A stretch of 64,000 nt of DNA from Conexibacter arvalis (lineage in GTDB: Bacteria; Actinomycetota; Thermoleophilia; Solirubrobacterales; Solirubrobacteraceae): contig NZ_JACHNU010000001.1 in NCBI RefSeq assembly GCF_014199525.1, forward strand, positions 1,156,182 to 1,220,181, in the 5' to 3' direction. Position 1 is the first letter of the stretch, and the number at the start of each line of letters is the position of its first letter. Shown piece by piece: positions 53,865 to 62,089 of this stretch. Made by a program: the position numbers and the translations under genes. The notes beneath the pieces were generated by a model, which saw nothing but the letters and a program-made list of their open reading frames with translations, was not told the DNA's origin and ran no database searches.

Positions 53865-56729
53865 TCAACCGCAGCCGGTGTTGTTGCCGCAGCTCGAGCA
53901 GGTGTAGCAGGAGCCGGTGCGCTGCATCATGCCGCCGCACTGCTCGCAGGCGGGGCCGAGGTCGAGGCCGAAGTTCCCCTTCGTCATCCGCGCCGGGACG
54001 ACCGGCGGCGTGTCGGTGAGGGCGGAGGCGGCCGGCTGGGCGGCGCCGTTGGCCGGCGCGGCGGCCTGGCCCGACGGCCCGGCGGTGTCGCCGCTGAGCG
54101 AGATCGCCGTCTCCTGCGCGCTCTTGCGGGCGCGCACGGCCGGGGTCAGGATGCCCAGCTCCTCCTGGATCTCCTCGTCGAGGAAGCGGGAGGCGAGCCA
54201 GCGCATGATGTAGTCGGGCATCGACTTCGCGAACGGGATCTCCGGGTTGGAGGTCATCCCCTCCGGCTCGAAGCGCATGTAGCTGAACTTCTGCACGAGC
54301 GTCTCGAGCGGCACGCCGTACTGCAGCGCGATCGAGACCATCGTCGCGAACGAGTTCATCATGCCGCGGAGGGTCGAGCCCTCCTTGCCGATGTCGGTCA
54401 GGAAGATCTCCCCGACCGTCCCGTCCTCGTAGAGGCCGGCGGTGATGTAGCCCTCGTGGCCGGCGAGCGAGAACTTGTGCGTCAGCGACTGGCGCTCGCG
54501 CGGCATCCGGCGGCGGGCCGGCGCCAGCTGCGCCCTCGTCTGCGCGACCGCCTCGGCGACCGCCTGCTCGAGCTCCTCCTCGGTGAACTTCGCGCCGGGC
54601 TTGGCGTCCTCGCCCTTCTGCGCGTCGGTCCGCAGCGCCTGCGCCGTCTTGGAGCCGTCGCGGTAGATCGCCAGCGCCTTGACGCCGAGCCGCCACGCCT
54701 GGATGTAGGCGTCGGCGATGTCCTCGACGGTCGCCGTCTGCGGCAGGTTGACGGTCTTGGAGATCGCGCCCGAGATGAACGGCTGGACCGCGCCCATCAT
54801 CTTGATGTGGCCCATGTGCGAGATCGCGCGCTCGCCGACCGCCACGTCGAAGACCGGCAGGTGCTCGGCCGCGAGGCCCGGGGCGCCGACGATCGAGCCG
54901 TTCTCGTTGATGTACGCCTCGATCTGCTCGATCTGCTCGTCGGAGTAGCCGAGCGTCTGCAGCGCCTGCGGCACGGTGCGGTTGACGATCGTCATCTGGC
55001 CGCCGCCGACCAGCTCCTTGAACTTGACAAGCGAGAAGTCGGGCTCGACGCCGGTCGTGTCGCAGTCCATCAGGAACGAGATCGTGCCGGTCGGCGCCAG
55101 CACCGTCGCCTGCGCGTTGCGGTAGCCGTGCTCCTCGCCGAGCTCGACCGCCTCGTCCCACACGCGGCGGGAGGCGGCGAGCAGCGCCGCGTCGTCGAGC
55201 GAGGCCTCCGGGATCGCGTACGAGGCGTCGCGGTGCATCCGCATCACCTTGTTGTGCGGCTCGCGGTTCTCCTCGTAGCGCTCGAAGGTGCCGACGGCGG
55301 CGGCGATCTCGGCCGAGCGCTTGTAGGCGCGGCCGGTCATCAGCGCCGTGATCGCGGCCGCGGTGCCGCGGCCCGCGTCGGAGTCGTACGGCATGCCGTT
55401 CGACATCAGGTAGGCGCCGAGGTTGGCGTAGCCGAGCCCGAGCTGGCGGAAGGCGTTGGCGTTCTTGCCGATCTCCTCCGTCGGGTAGCTGGAGGCGCCG
55501 ACGATGATCTCCTGCGCGAGGAAGACGACGTCGATCGCGTGCTCGAAGGTCTCGACGTCGAAGCTGCCGTCGGCCTTGCGGAACTTCATCAGGTTGAGCG
55601 ACGCCAGGTTGCAGGCCGAATCGTCGACGTGCATGTACTCCGAGCACGGGTTGGAGGCGTTGATGCGCCCCGAGTTCGGGCTCGTGTGCCACTGGTTGAT
55701 CGTCGTGTCGTACTGGACGCCCGGGTCGGCGCAGCGCCACGCCGCCTCGGCGATCTCGCGCATCAGCTCGCGCGCGTCGACCGACTTGACCGCTCTGCCG
55801 TCGGTGCGGGCGATCAGGTCCCAGCTCTCGCCCTTCTCGACCGCCTGCATGAAGGCGTCCGAGACGCGGACCGAGTTGTTGGCGTTCTGGTACTGGATCG
55901 AGGTGAAGCCGTCACCGTCGATCGACATGTCGAAGCCCGCGTTGCGCAGCGCCTCGGCCTTGTCCTCCTCCCTCGCCTTGCACCAGATGAACTCCTGGAT
56001 GTCCGGGTGGTCGACGTCGAGCACGACCATCTTGGCGGCGCGGCGGGTCTTGCCGCCCGACTTGATCGTGCCGGCCCACGAGTCGGCGCCGCGCATGAAG
56101 GAGACGGGGCCCGAGGCGGTGCCGCCCTTTCTCAGCGGCTCCATCGACCCGCGGATGTTGGAGAGGTTGATCCCCGAGCCGGAGCCGCCGCGGAAGATCA
56201 TCCCCTCCTTCGTGTTCCACGCGAGGATCGAGTCCATCGTGTCGTCGACCGAGAGGATGAAGCAGGCGGAGCACTGCGGCTGCTCCTCGAAGCCGACGTT
56301 GAACCACACGGGCGAGTTGAACGCGGCCAGCTGGTGGAGCAGGATGTGGGTCAGCTCGGCCTCGAAGGCGTCGCCGTCCTCGGCGGTGGCGAAGTAGCCG
56401 CGCTGGCGGCCCCAGTCGGCGATCGTGCCGGCGACGCGGCCGATCATCTGCCTGACCGAGCGCTCGCGCGCCGGGCTGTTGAGCTGGCCGCGGAAGTACT
56501 TCTGGGCGACGATGTTGGTCGCGTTCTGCGACCAGGCCTTCGGGAACTCGACGTCGCGCTGCTCGAAGGAGACCTTGTCGCCGTGGCCGATGCGGGCGTC
56601 TCGCAGCTCCCATTCGACCGCGTCGAAGGGATGCACCCCTGGAGTGGTGAAGTGGCGCTCGATGCGCAGCGCCTCACCCGAATGCGTGCCGATCGTGGTG
56701 GTCGGAGGGGTGTGCGAGAGATGTGCCAT
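53865..56729 (-). CDS. nrdJ: Adenosylcobalamin-dependent ribonucleotide reductase (class II)
   Basis: A 954-residue class II reductase that makes deoxyribonucleotides without oxygen, using B12. Motifs include QLAAFNSPVWFNVGFEEQPQ followed by CSACF, MIFRGGSGSGINLSNIRGSM, the NPCSEYM radical-Cys segment and ACNLASLNLM, then VLAPTGTISFLMDCDTTGVE. The C-terminus carries a Cys cluster (CEQCGGMMQ, CYTCSSCG, ending NTGCG) that acts in re-reduction. The length is normal for long NrdJ. The ATG at 56729 follows AAGGAG. No cobalamin riboswitch is visible in the 281-bp leader, but a 14-bp direct repeat is. Confidence 0.97.
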   Translation of the reverse strand: MAHLSHTPPTTTIGTHSGEALRIERHFTTPGVHPFDAVEWELRDARIGHGDKVSFEQRDVEFPKAWSQNATNIVAQKYFRGQLNSPARERSVRQMIGRVAGTIADWGRQRGYFATAEDGDAFEAELTHILLHQLAAFNSPVWFNVGFEEQPQCSACFILSVDDTMDSILAWNTKEGMIFRGGSGSGINLSNIRGSMEPLRKGGTASGPVSFMRGADSWAGTIKSGGKTRRAAKMVVLDVDHPDIQEFIWCKAREEDKAEALRNAGFDMSIDGDGFTSIQYQNANNSVRVSDAFMQAVEKGESWDLIARTDGRAVKSVDARELMREIAEAAWRCADPGVQYDTTINQWHTSPNSGRINASNPCSEYMHVDDSACNLASLNLMKFRKADGSFDVETFEHAIDVVFLAQEIIVGASSYPTEEIGKNANAFRQLGLGYANLGAYLMSNGMPYDSDAGRGTAAAITALMTGRAYKRSAEIAAAVGTFERYEENREPHNKVMRMHRDASYAIPEASLDDAALLAASRRVWDEAVELGEEHGYRNAQATVLAPTGTISFLMDCDTTGVEPDFSLVKFKELVGGGQMTIVNRTVPQALQTLGYSDEQIEQIEAYINENGSIVGAPGLAAEHLPVFDVAVGERAISHMGHIKMMGAVQPFISGAISKTVNLPQTATVEDIADAYIQAWRLGVKALAIYRDGSKTAQALRTDAQKGEDAKPGAKFTEEELEQAVAEAVAQTRAQLAPARRRMPRERQSLTHKFSLAGHEGYITAGLYEDGTVGEIFLTDIGKEGSTLRGMMNSFATMVSIALQYGVPLETLVQKFSYMRFEPEGMTSNPEIPFAKSMPDYIMRWLASRFLDEEIQEELGILTPAVRARKSAQETAISLSGDTAGPSGQAAAPANGAAQPAASALTDTPPVVPARMTKGNFGLDLGPACEQCGGMMQRTGSCYTCSSCGNNTGCG

Positions 56730-57010
56730 GCCTGCCTGCTCCTTGTGTTTCCCCGCTGTTTCCGCGAACTTCCCTCGGTCTCGGCCCGTCTGAGGGGGTA
56801 ACAGCGAATCGTCCTACATGACCCGGACGGAACTTTGCCCGGGAGGCCGATCCGCCTGCGGCTCGGGGCGGCGCGCGACACGTCGGACCTGTCTCGAACA
56901 TAGCGCTCCTCGCCCCCCTCGCGACGGGTCTTTCCCCGCTGTTTGCGGGATCTTCACGCCGATGCTGGACGGATGGCGCCGACGCGCCATCGCGGCGCCG
57001 GGAGCGGCGC
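56730..57010 (-). promoter_or_regulatory. nrdJ leader with a duplicated 14-bp element
   Basis: 281 bp without a gene. AAACAGCGGGGAAA (read on the nrdJ strand) occurs twice, at 56748-56761 and 56931-56944, 183 bp apart. The distal copy lies within CCCGC-AAACA-GCGGG, a small hairpin. The proximal copy ends a few bases before the AAGGAG ribosome-binding site. No NrdR box pair (AT-rich consensus) and no B12 box were found by eye. The repeat could be a regulator site. Confidence 0.4.
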
Positions 57011-57739
57011 TCAGCGGCCGAGCCGCAGCCAGTCGGAGAACTCGGCCCAGGTGCTCGTGACGCGGAAGCCGGCCTCGCCCCAGGCGTGCCGTGCGCGCGC
57101 CGCCCAGGTCGGGTCCCAGCCGCGCAGCCGCGCCCAGCCCCACACGAGCAGGACGAGCAGCAGCAGCGCTGCGAGCGCGGCGGCGCCGATCACCAGCGGG
57201 GTCGTCGAGCGCTTCTCGCCCGGCGGCTGGACGCCCGGCGTCGTCGTCACCTGCTGGGGCGCCTCCGCCGCCGGCGGCGTCGCCCCCGCGTCGGCCGGTG
57301 GAACGGCGCCCGCGTCGGCCGGTGGAGCTGCCCCCGCGTCGGGCGGGGGCGCGGCGCCGGCGCCGGCGTCGGCCGGCGGGACGGCCCCCGCGTCGGTCGG
57401 GGTCGTCGGCGTCGTCGTGGCGGGCGGCGTCTCCGCGGCGGCCGGTCCGCCGGTCGGCTCGATCCCCTCGCAGTCGCCGGCTCTGTGGGCGGCGATCCCG
57501 TCCTCTATCGCTCTTCTGAGGTCGGGGATGACGCCTTCGAACGCTCTCGGGATCCCGGCCAGCGCCGCCTCCAGGTCGGCCTGCGAGAACCAGCAGGCGT
57601 CGAGCTGGCCGGCGTTCTGCGAGTAGGCGTCCGAGACGCGGTCGTAGGTCGCGCGGTCGGCGAGCGCCGTCGCCGCCGGCAGCAGCAGGAGCGCGGCTGC
57701 GAGCGCGAGCACGCGAAGGATGCGGGCGCGGGACGTCAT
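57011..57739 (-). CDS. Secreted/membrane protein with Asp-Ala-Gly-Pro repeat and C-terminal helix
   Basis: A 242-residue protein of unknown function. It has a signal peptide (RILRVLALAAALLLLPAATA, cleaved near ALA-DR), a short helical extracytoplasmic domain with two Cys (residues about 49 and 90), a low-complexity linker (residues about 112-155) built from DAGAxPPA units, then one membrane helix (PLVIGAAALAALLLLVLLVW) and a 45-residue cytosolic tail. The linker likely spans the cell wall. It lies upstream of nrdJ on the same strand, divergent to galE. I know no family name for it. Confidence 0.8.
   Translation of the reverse strand: MTSRARILRVLALAAALLLLPAATALADRATYDRVSDAYSQNAGQLDACWFSQADLEAALAGIPRAFEGVIPDLRRAIEDGIAAHRAGDCEGIEPTGGPAAAETPPATTTPTTPTDAGAVPPADAGAGAAPPPDAGAAPPADAGAVPPADAGATPPAAEAPQQVTTTPGVQPPGEKRSTTPLVIGAAALAALLLLVLLVWGWARLRGWDPTWAARARHAWGEAGFRVTSTWAEFSDWLRLGR
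57282..57400 (-). repeat. Tandem 24-bp coding repeat
   Basis: Four to five copies of a 24-bp unit (core CCCGCGTCGGCCGG on the + strand), at 57282, 57306 and 57330, then a slightly expanded copy and a partial one at 57384. It encodes the DAGA-x-PPA linker of the secreted protein. Copy number may vary between strains. Confidence 0.85.
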
Positions 57740-57855
57740 CGCGGACGGGGGATGCTAGATGATCGCCCGCGCCGCCCGCGCGGCCCGCGGTCCTCGTCGC
57801 CCCGCGGCACTCGCGATCGCAGGGGGCCGTGAGGCGCGTCTGTTACAAACCCGCC

Positions 57856-58848
57856 ATGAAGCTTCTCGTCACCGGCGGCGCCGGCTACATCGGATCGATC
57901 GTCGCCCAGCAGCTGCTGGACGCCGGGCACGAGGTCGTCGTGCTCGACAGCCTCGAGCGCGGCCACCGCGAGGCAGTCCCCGCGGGGGCGCGCCTGCTGG
58001 AGATCGACCTCTGCGACGGGGAGGCCGTCCGCGACGGCGTCGCCGAGGGCTTCGACGGCGCGCTCCACTTCGCCGCGTACGCGCTCGTCGCGGAGTCGGT
58101 CGCCAGACCGGAGCTGTACTACCGCAACAACGTGCTCGGCACGCTCAACCTGCTCGACGGCCTGCGCGCCGCGGGCGTGCAGCGGTTGGTGTTCTCCTCG
58201 ACCTGCGCCGTCTACGGCGAGCCCGAGGTCGTCCCGATGGACGAGCTGACCCCGACGAGACCGGTCAACGCCTACGGCGCCTCCAAGCTCGCCGTCGACG
58301 GGATGATCGCCGACGAGTGCCGCGCCCACGGGCTCGGCGCCGTCAGCCTCCGCTACTTCAACGTCGCCGGCGCCAGCGGCTGCCTCGGCGAGGACCACGA
58401 GCCGGAGACGCACCTGATCCCGAACGTGCTGCGCGCGGCCCAGGGGCTGCAGCCGGCGGTGAAGATCTTCGGCACCGACTACCCGACGCCGGACGGGACC
58501 GCCGTGCGCGACTACATCCACGTCGAGGACCTCGCGCACGCGCACGTGCTGGCGCTCGACGCGGCGCGGCCCTCCGAGCACCGGATCTTCAACCTCGGCA
58601 GCGGCGACGGCTACTCGGTCCGCGAGGTGATCGAGGCGGTCAGAGCGGTGACCGGGCTCGACGTCCCGGCGGAGGAGGCCGGCCGCCGCCCCGGCGACCC
58701 GCCGAGACTGGTCGCCGCGAACGGCAAGATCCGCGCCGAGCTCGGCTGGGCGCCGCGCAAGTCGCTCAGCGACATGGTCGCCGACGCGTGGGCGTTCGCC
58801 CAGCAGCACCCGCACGGCTACGCGGGCGCCGGCGCCGCCGCGCACTAG
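57856..58848 (+). CDS. galE: UDP-glucose 4-epimerase
   Basis: A 330-residue extended SDR that interconverts UDP-glucose and UDP-galactose, supplying galactose for surface glycans. NAD-binding GGAGYIGSIV, catalytic Ser/Thr in LVFSSTCAVYGEPE, Tyr-x-x-x-Lys in NAYGASKLAVDGM, and the typical SLRYFNVAGAS and FGTDYPTPDGTAVRDYIHVE are all present. ATG at 57856 precedes the nucleotide-binding strand directly; an in-frame upstream start would add nine residues unlike the family. The substrate range (UDP-Glc or UDP-GlcNAc) cannot be fixed from the sequence alone. Confidence 0.95.
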   Translation: MKLLVTGGAGYIGSIVAQQLLDAGHEVVVLDSLERGHREAVPAGARLLEIDLCDGEAVRDGVAEGFDGALHFAAYALVAESVARPELYYRNNVLGTLNLLDGLRAAGVQRLVFSSTCAVYGEPEVVPMDELTPTRPVNAYGASKLAVDGMIADECRAHGLGAVSLRYFNVAGASGCLGEDHEPETHLIPNVLRAAQGLQPAVKIFGTDYPTPDGTAVRDYIHVEDLAHAHVLALDAARPSEHRIFNLGSGDGYSVREVIEAVRAVTGLDVPAEEAGRRPGDPPRLVAANGKIRAELGWAPRKSLSDMVADAWAFAQQHPHGYAGAGAAAH

Positions 58849-58903
58849 CCGGCGCCGGGCGGCGGGGCGCGTCGCCTCGCGGCGCGCCCGACGGCGAACC
58901 GCG

Positions 58904-59806
58904 TCAGCTCGCGCGCGCCCTCGAGTCGGCGTCGCCGCCGGCGCCGACCGGCGCCGTCACCGCGGCGGCGCCGTCGCGCTCGATCGCCGCCAGCATCGCG
59001 TCCTCGACCGGCGCCACGTCTCTGCGGCCGGCGCGGTCGAGCAGCGGCGACAGCGGCCCGCGGAAGAGCAGCGCGGCGCGCACCCAGCCGGGCACGGTGA
59101 TCCAGCGACGGCGCCGCTCGATCCCGTCGACGACGCCGTCGACGCACTCCTCCAGCGACGACGTCTTGCCGAACGGCCCGGCGATCTTCTCGCGCATCCC
59201 GCCGAACTGGGCGCGCTCGTCGGCGCCGCGCACCATGTCGGTGTCGATCCACGAGAAGTAGGCGACGCCGACGTCGACGCCGTGGCGGGCGACCTCGGTC
59301 CGCAGCGAGTCGGCGAGCGCCTCGACCCCGGCCTTGCTGGCGCAGTAGGCCGACATGAACGGCGCGTGCGCGACGGCGGCGAGCGAGGCGATCTGGAGTA
59401 CGTAGCCGCGCCGCGCGATCACGTGCGGGAGCGCGGCGCGGACCGTCCGCCAGGAGCCGAACAGGTTGACCTCGACGACCCGCTCCCACGCGGCCGGGTC
59501 GATCGAGCGGACGGTGCCGCCGGTCGCGATGCCGGCGTTGGCGATCACGACGTCGATGCCGCCGAAGCGCTCGACGGCGCCGGCGACCGCGGCCTCGACC
59601 TGGGCCGTGTCGGTGACGTCGGCCTCGAACCAGGCTGCGTCGGGGCCGCACTCGGCCGCGACCTTCGCCAGCTCGTCGGGCTCCAGCCCGACGAGCGCGA
59701 GCTTCGCGCCGCGCGCCGCGAGCGCGCGGGCGGTTCCGGCACCGATCCCGCGGGCGGCGCCGGTCACGAGCACGACCTGACCTGAGATGGGGCGTCTGGT
59801 AGCCAT
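58904..59806 (-). CDS. Short-chain dehydrogenase/reductase
   Basis: A 300-residue classical SDR with QVVLVTGAARGIGAGTA, acidic D in EADVTD, the NAG loop VVIANAGIATGG, catalytic Ser in LQIASLAAVAHAP and Y-x-x-x-K in SAYCASKAGVEAL. A C-terminal extension (about residues 225-300) resembles actinobacterial SDRs acting on lipophilic substrates, similar in style to the SDR at 21855. Substrate unknown. It is divergent to holB. Confidence 0.9.
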   Translation of the reverse strand: MATRRPISGQVVLVTGAARGIGAGTARALAARGAKLALVGLEPDELAKVAAECGPDAAWFEADVTDTAQVEAAVAGAVERFGGIDVVIANAGIATGGTVRSIDPAAWERVVEVNLFGSWRTVRAALPHVIARRGYVLQIASLAAVAHAPFMSAYCASKAGVEALADSLRTEVARHGVDVGVAYFSWIDTDMVRGADERAQFGGMREKIAGPFGKTSSLEECVDGVVDGIERRRRWITVPGWVRAALLFRGPLSPLLDRAGRRDVAPVEDAMLAAIERDGAAAVTAPVGAGGDADSRARAS

Positions 59807-59931
59807 GCGGGGACGCTACCCAGGCGGCGCGGGCCGAGCGCCGGTCGCGGTGCGCTCCCGCGCGGCTCGGCGGCGTCCCGGTGCGCGCCGCCGGACCGCC
59901 GCGCGAGCGCGTGGGCTACCCTCGCTCGCGC

Positions 59932-61047
59932 ATGACCGCGCTGGCCGGCACCGAGCACCATCCGAACGCGCGCGCGACGCTCGGCGCCGCGCTCGCCCCC
60001 GGCGGCCACGCCTCGCACGCCTACCTCTTCCACGGCCCGTCGGGCAGCGGCAAGCGGACCGCGGCGCGCGCCTTCGCGGCCGAGCTGCTGGCCGACGGCG
60101 CGCCCGATCCCGACGGCGTCCGCTCCCGCGTCCAGCACGGCACCCACCCGGACCTGACGTGGGTGACGCCGAGCGGCGCGCACGAGATGCTCGTCGGCGA
60201 CATCGAGGAGCCGGTGGTCGCCGCGGCGGCGATGACGCCGTTCGAGGCCGCCAGGCGCGTCTTCGTGATCGAGCGCGCCGACACGCTGATCGATCAGGCC
60301 GCCAACAAGATGCTCAAGACGCTGGAGGAGCCGGCGCCGTTCGTCCACATCGTCCTGCTCAGCGACCGGCTCGCCGAGGTCCTGCCGACGATCCGCTCGC
60401 GCTGCCAGCTCGTCCGCTTCGACGCGCTGTCGGCCGAGCAGCTGGCCGAGCGCGTCGGCCGCCACGGGATCCCGCCCGAGCAGGCGCGGGCCTGCGCGCG
60501 GCTGGCGCTCGGCGACGGCGAGCGCGCGCTGGAGCTCGCGCTCGGCGACGGGCCCGCGCTGCGTGCCGGCGGCGAGCGGTTCGCGCGCGCCGCGCTGGCC
60601 GGCGAGGTCGGCGCCGCCAAGCCGTGGAGCGAGCTGCTGGCCGTCAAGAGACGGCGCGGGGAGGATGCGGTCGCGGCGCTGGAGGCGCAGCTGGCCGAGG
60701 AGCTCGAGGTCGTCTCCAGAAGAGAGAGACGGCGGCTGGAGAACGAATACGCGGAGCGGATCCGCCGCACGAGACGGCGCGTCGAGACCGGCGCCCTCGA
60801 TCTCGGCCTGCAGATCGCCTCGCTGTGGTTCCGCGACGTCGCCTGCCTCGTCTGGAGCACCCCTGAGCTGCTCCACCACACCGACCGCGTCGACGCGCTC
60901 CAGCAGGACGCCGACGGCCGCAACGCGCAGAGACTGCGGGCGGCGGTCGAGCTGGTCGAGGAGACCCGGCGGCGCCTGCGCTCCAACGTCACCGAGGAGC
61001 TGGCGCTGGAGACGCTCGCCTACCGGCTCGAGGCGCTGCTGAGCTGA
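59932..61047 (+). CDS. holB: DNA polymerase III delta-prime subunit
   Basis: A 371-residue clamp-loader subunit. It opens with EHHPNARATLGAALAPGG and the P-loop AYLFHGPSGSGKRTAARAF, and has DTLIDQAANKMLKTLEEPAP and the SRC motif TIRSRCQLVRF, both hallmarks of HolB/DnaX-type proteins. The Cys-rich zinc module that normally lies between the P-loop and the HPDL segment (here GTHPDLTWV) is missing its Cys residues, so zinc is probably not bound. The C-terminal half is helical and Arg-rich. ATG at 59932 is the natural family start. Thymidylate kinase, a frequent neighbour, is not present here. Confidence 0.92.
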   Translation: MTALAGTEHHPNARATLGAALAPGGHASHAYLFHGPSGSGKRTAARAFAAELLADGAPDPDGVRSRVQHGTHPDLTWVTPSGAHEMLVGDIEEPVVAAAAMTPFEAARRVFVIERADTLIDQAANKMLKTLEEPAPFVHIVLLSDRLAEVLPTIRSRCQLVRFDALSAEQLAERVGRHGIPPEQARACARLALGDGERALELALGDGPALRAGGERFARAALAGEVGAAKPWSELLAVKRRRGEDAVAALEAQLAEELEVVSRRERRRLENEYAERIRRTRRRVETGALDLGLQIASLWFRDVACLVWSTPELLHHTDRVDALQQDADGRNAQRLRAAVELVEETRRRLRSNVTEELALETLAYRLEALLS

Positions 61048-61073
61048 GCGGCGGACGTCGGGCGCCCTCCTGA

Positions 61074-61091
61074 CGGAGCGCAGGCGCTCCG
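61074..61091. terminator. Hairpin between convergent holB and small membrane gene
   Basis: Seven-base arms CGGAGCG (61074-61080) and CGCTCCG (61085-61091) around a CAGG loop, between the stops at 61047 and 61105. It has no T-run. Confidence 0.45.
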
Positions 61092-61104
61092 ACGGGCGCG
61101 GCCG

Positions 61105-61356
61105 CTAGTAGTAGCCCTCCGGCCAGTGGCCGTGCTCGTCGTAGTAGCGGCGCGCGGCCTCCTCGCGCGAGCGCTCGTCGTTCGACCTGATGCTGAGCCG
61201 GAAGAGGAGGTTGAGCATCAGCACGATCACCGCCGTGCCGATGAGCATCACGCCGAGGCCGCCCCACTTGTCGGCCCGCGTCTCGAGCAGCCACACGCCG
61301 ACCGCCGTCAACACGAGCGGGAGGACGTATCGCACCGCGGGGACGATGACGCGCAT
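61105..61356 (-). CDS. Small two-helix membrane protein
   Basis: An 83-residue protein starting MRVIVPAVRYVLPLVLTAVG with two predicted helices (about residues 8-24 and 34-53, GGLGVMLIGTAVIVLMLNLL), then a charged C-terminal tail ending EHGHWPEGYY. ATG at 61407 would add 17 residues and is possible. No function is known to me. The aromatic, His-containing tail may face the cytoplasm. It lies divergent to the TetR gene. Confidence 0.65.
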   Translation of the reverse strand: MRVIVPAVRYVLPLVLTAVGVWLLETRADKWGGLGVMLIGTAVIVLMLNLLFRLSIRSNDERSREEAARRYYDEHGHWPEGYY

Positions 61357-61498
61357 CACAGCGTGGAGGATGGCACGGACCGGCCCGGCCGCGACGCGCG
61401 GCGTCATCGCGCGACGCGCCGCGGCGGCCGCGTGGCGCGCGGCAGCGGCCGCCGACGCGGGAGCGCGCGGCTGGCGGCGGGCGTCGTGCCGGTCTGCT

Positions 61499-62089
61499 GT
61501 GATCCCGGGCGTGACCCAGCGCGCGGTCGAAGACGAACAGCTGCTCGACGCCGCGCGCGCCTGCGTGCTGGCGGTCGGCGTGCGCCGCACGACCGTGACC
61601 GACGTGGCGCGGCGGGCCGGCGTGAGTCGCATGACGCTCTACCGCCGCTTCCCCGACGTCACGTCGCTGATCCAGGCGCTGATGACGCGCGAGTTCTCCG
61701 CGATCATCGCCGAGGTCGACCGCGACGCCGGTCAGCTCGGAAGCGCCCGCGAGCGGCTCGTGGAGGGGGCGGTGCGCGGCTGCGACCGCCTGACCCGCAA
61801 CCCGCTCTTCCTCCGCATCGTCGACGTCGACCCCGAGCTGCTGCTGCCGTACGTGACGACGCGGCTGGGCAGCTTCCAGAAGGCCGTCGTCGCGTCGCTG
61901 GAGGGCCAGCTGCGCGACGGCGTCGCCGACGGCTCGATCGCCGCCGGCGACCCGGCGATCGTCGCGCGGACGATCGAGCTCGCGCTGCGCGGCTTCGTGC
62001 TGCAGACGCTGGCCGAGGGCGCCGAGGCGGCGCGCGAGCCGGAGCTGGAGCAGCTGCGGCGGATGCTCGACCGCTACCTCGCGCCCTGA
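61499..62089 (+). CDS. TetR-family transcriptional regulator
   Basis: About 196 residues. The N-terminal helix-turn-helix reads LLDAARACVLAVGVRRTTVT then ARRAGVSRMTLYRRFPD, the TetR signature; the C-terminal helical ligand domain is not specific. GTG at 61499 and GTG at 61511 are both possible starts. Its 3' end overlaps that of glpD by 16 bases on the opposite strand. It could control glpD, whose start region has a palindrome, but this is a guess from position. Confidence 0.88.
   Translation: MIPGVTQRAVEDEQLLDAARACVLAVGVRRTTVTDVARRAGVSRMTLYRRFPDVTSLIQALMTREFSAIIAEVDRDAGQLGSARERLVEGAVRGCDRLTRNPLFLRIVDVDPELLLPYVTTRLGSFQKAVVASLEGQLRDGVADGSIAAGDPAIVARTIELALRGFVLQTLAEGAEAAREPELEQLRRMLDRYLAP

Noticed and set aside
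56730-57010. A cobalamin riboswitch upstream of nrdJ
   Set aside because: The conserved B12-box and core segments could not be found on the nrdJ strand by eye.
57282-57400. CRISPR-like array
   Set aside because: The 24-bp units are contiguous, in frame and encode a Pro/Ala linker; there are no spacers and no cas genes.
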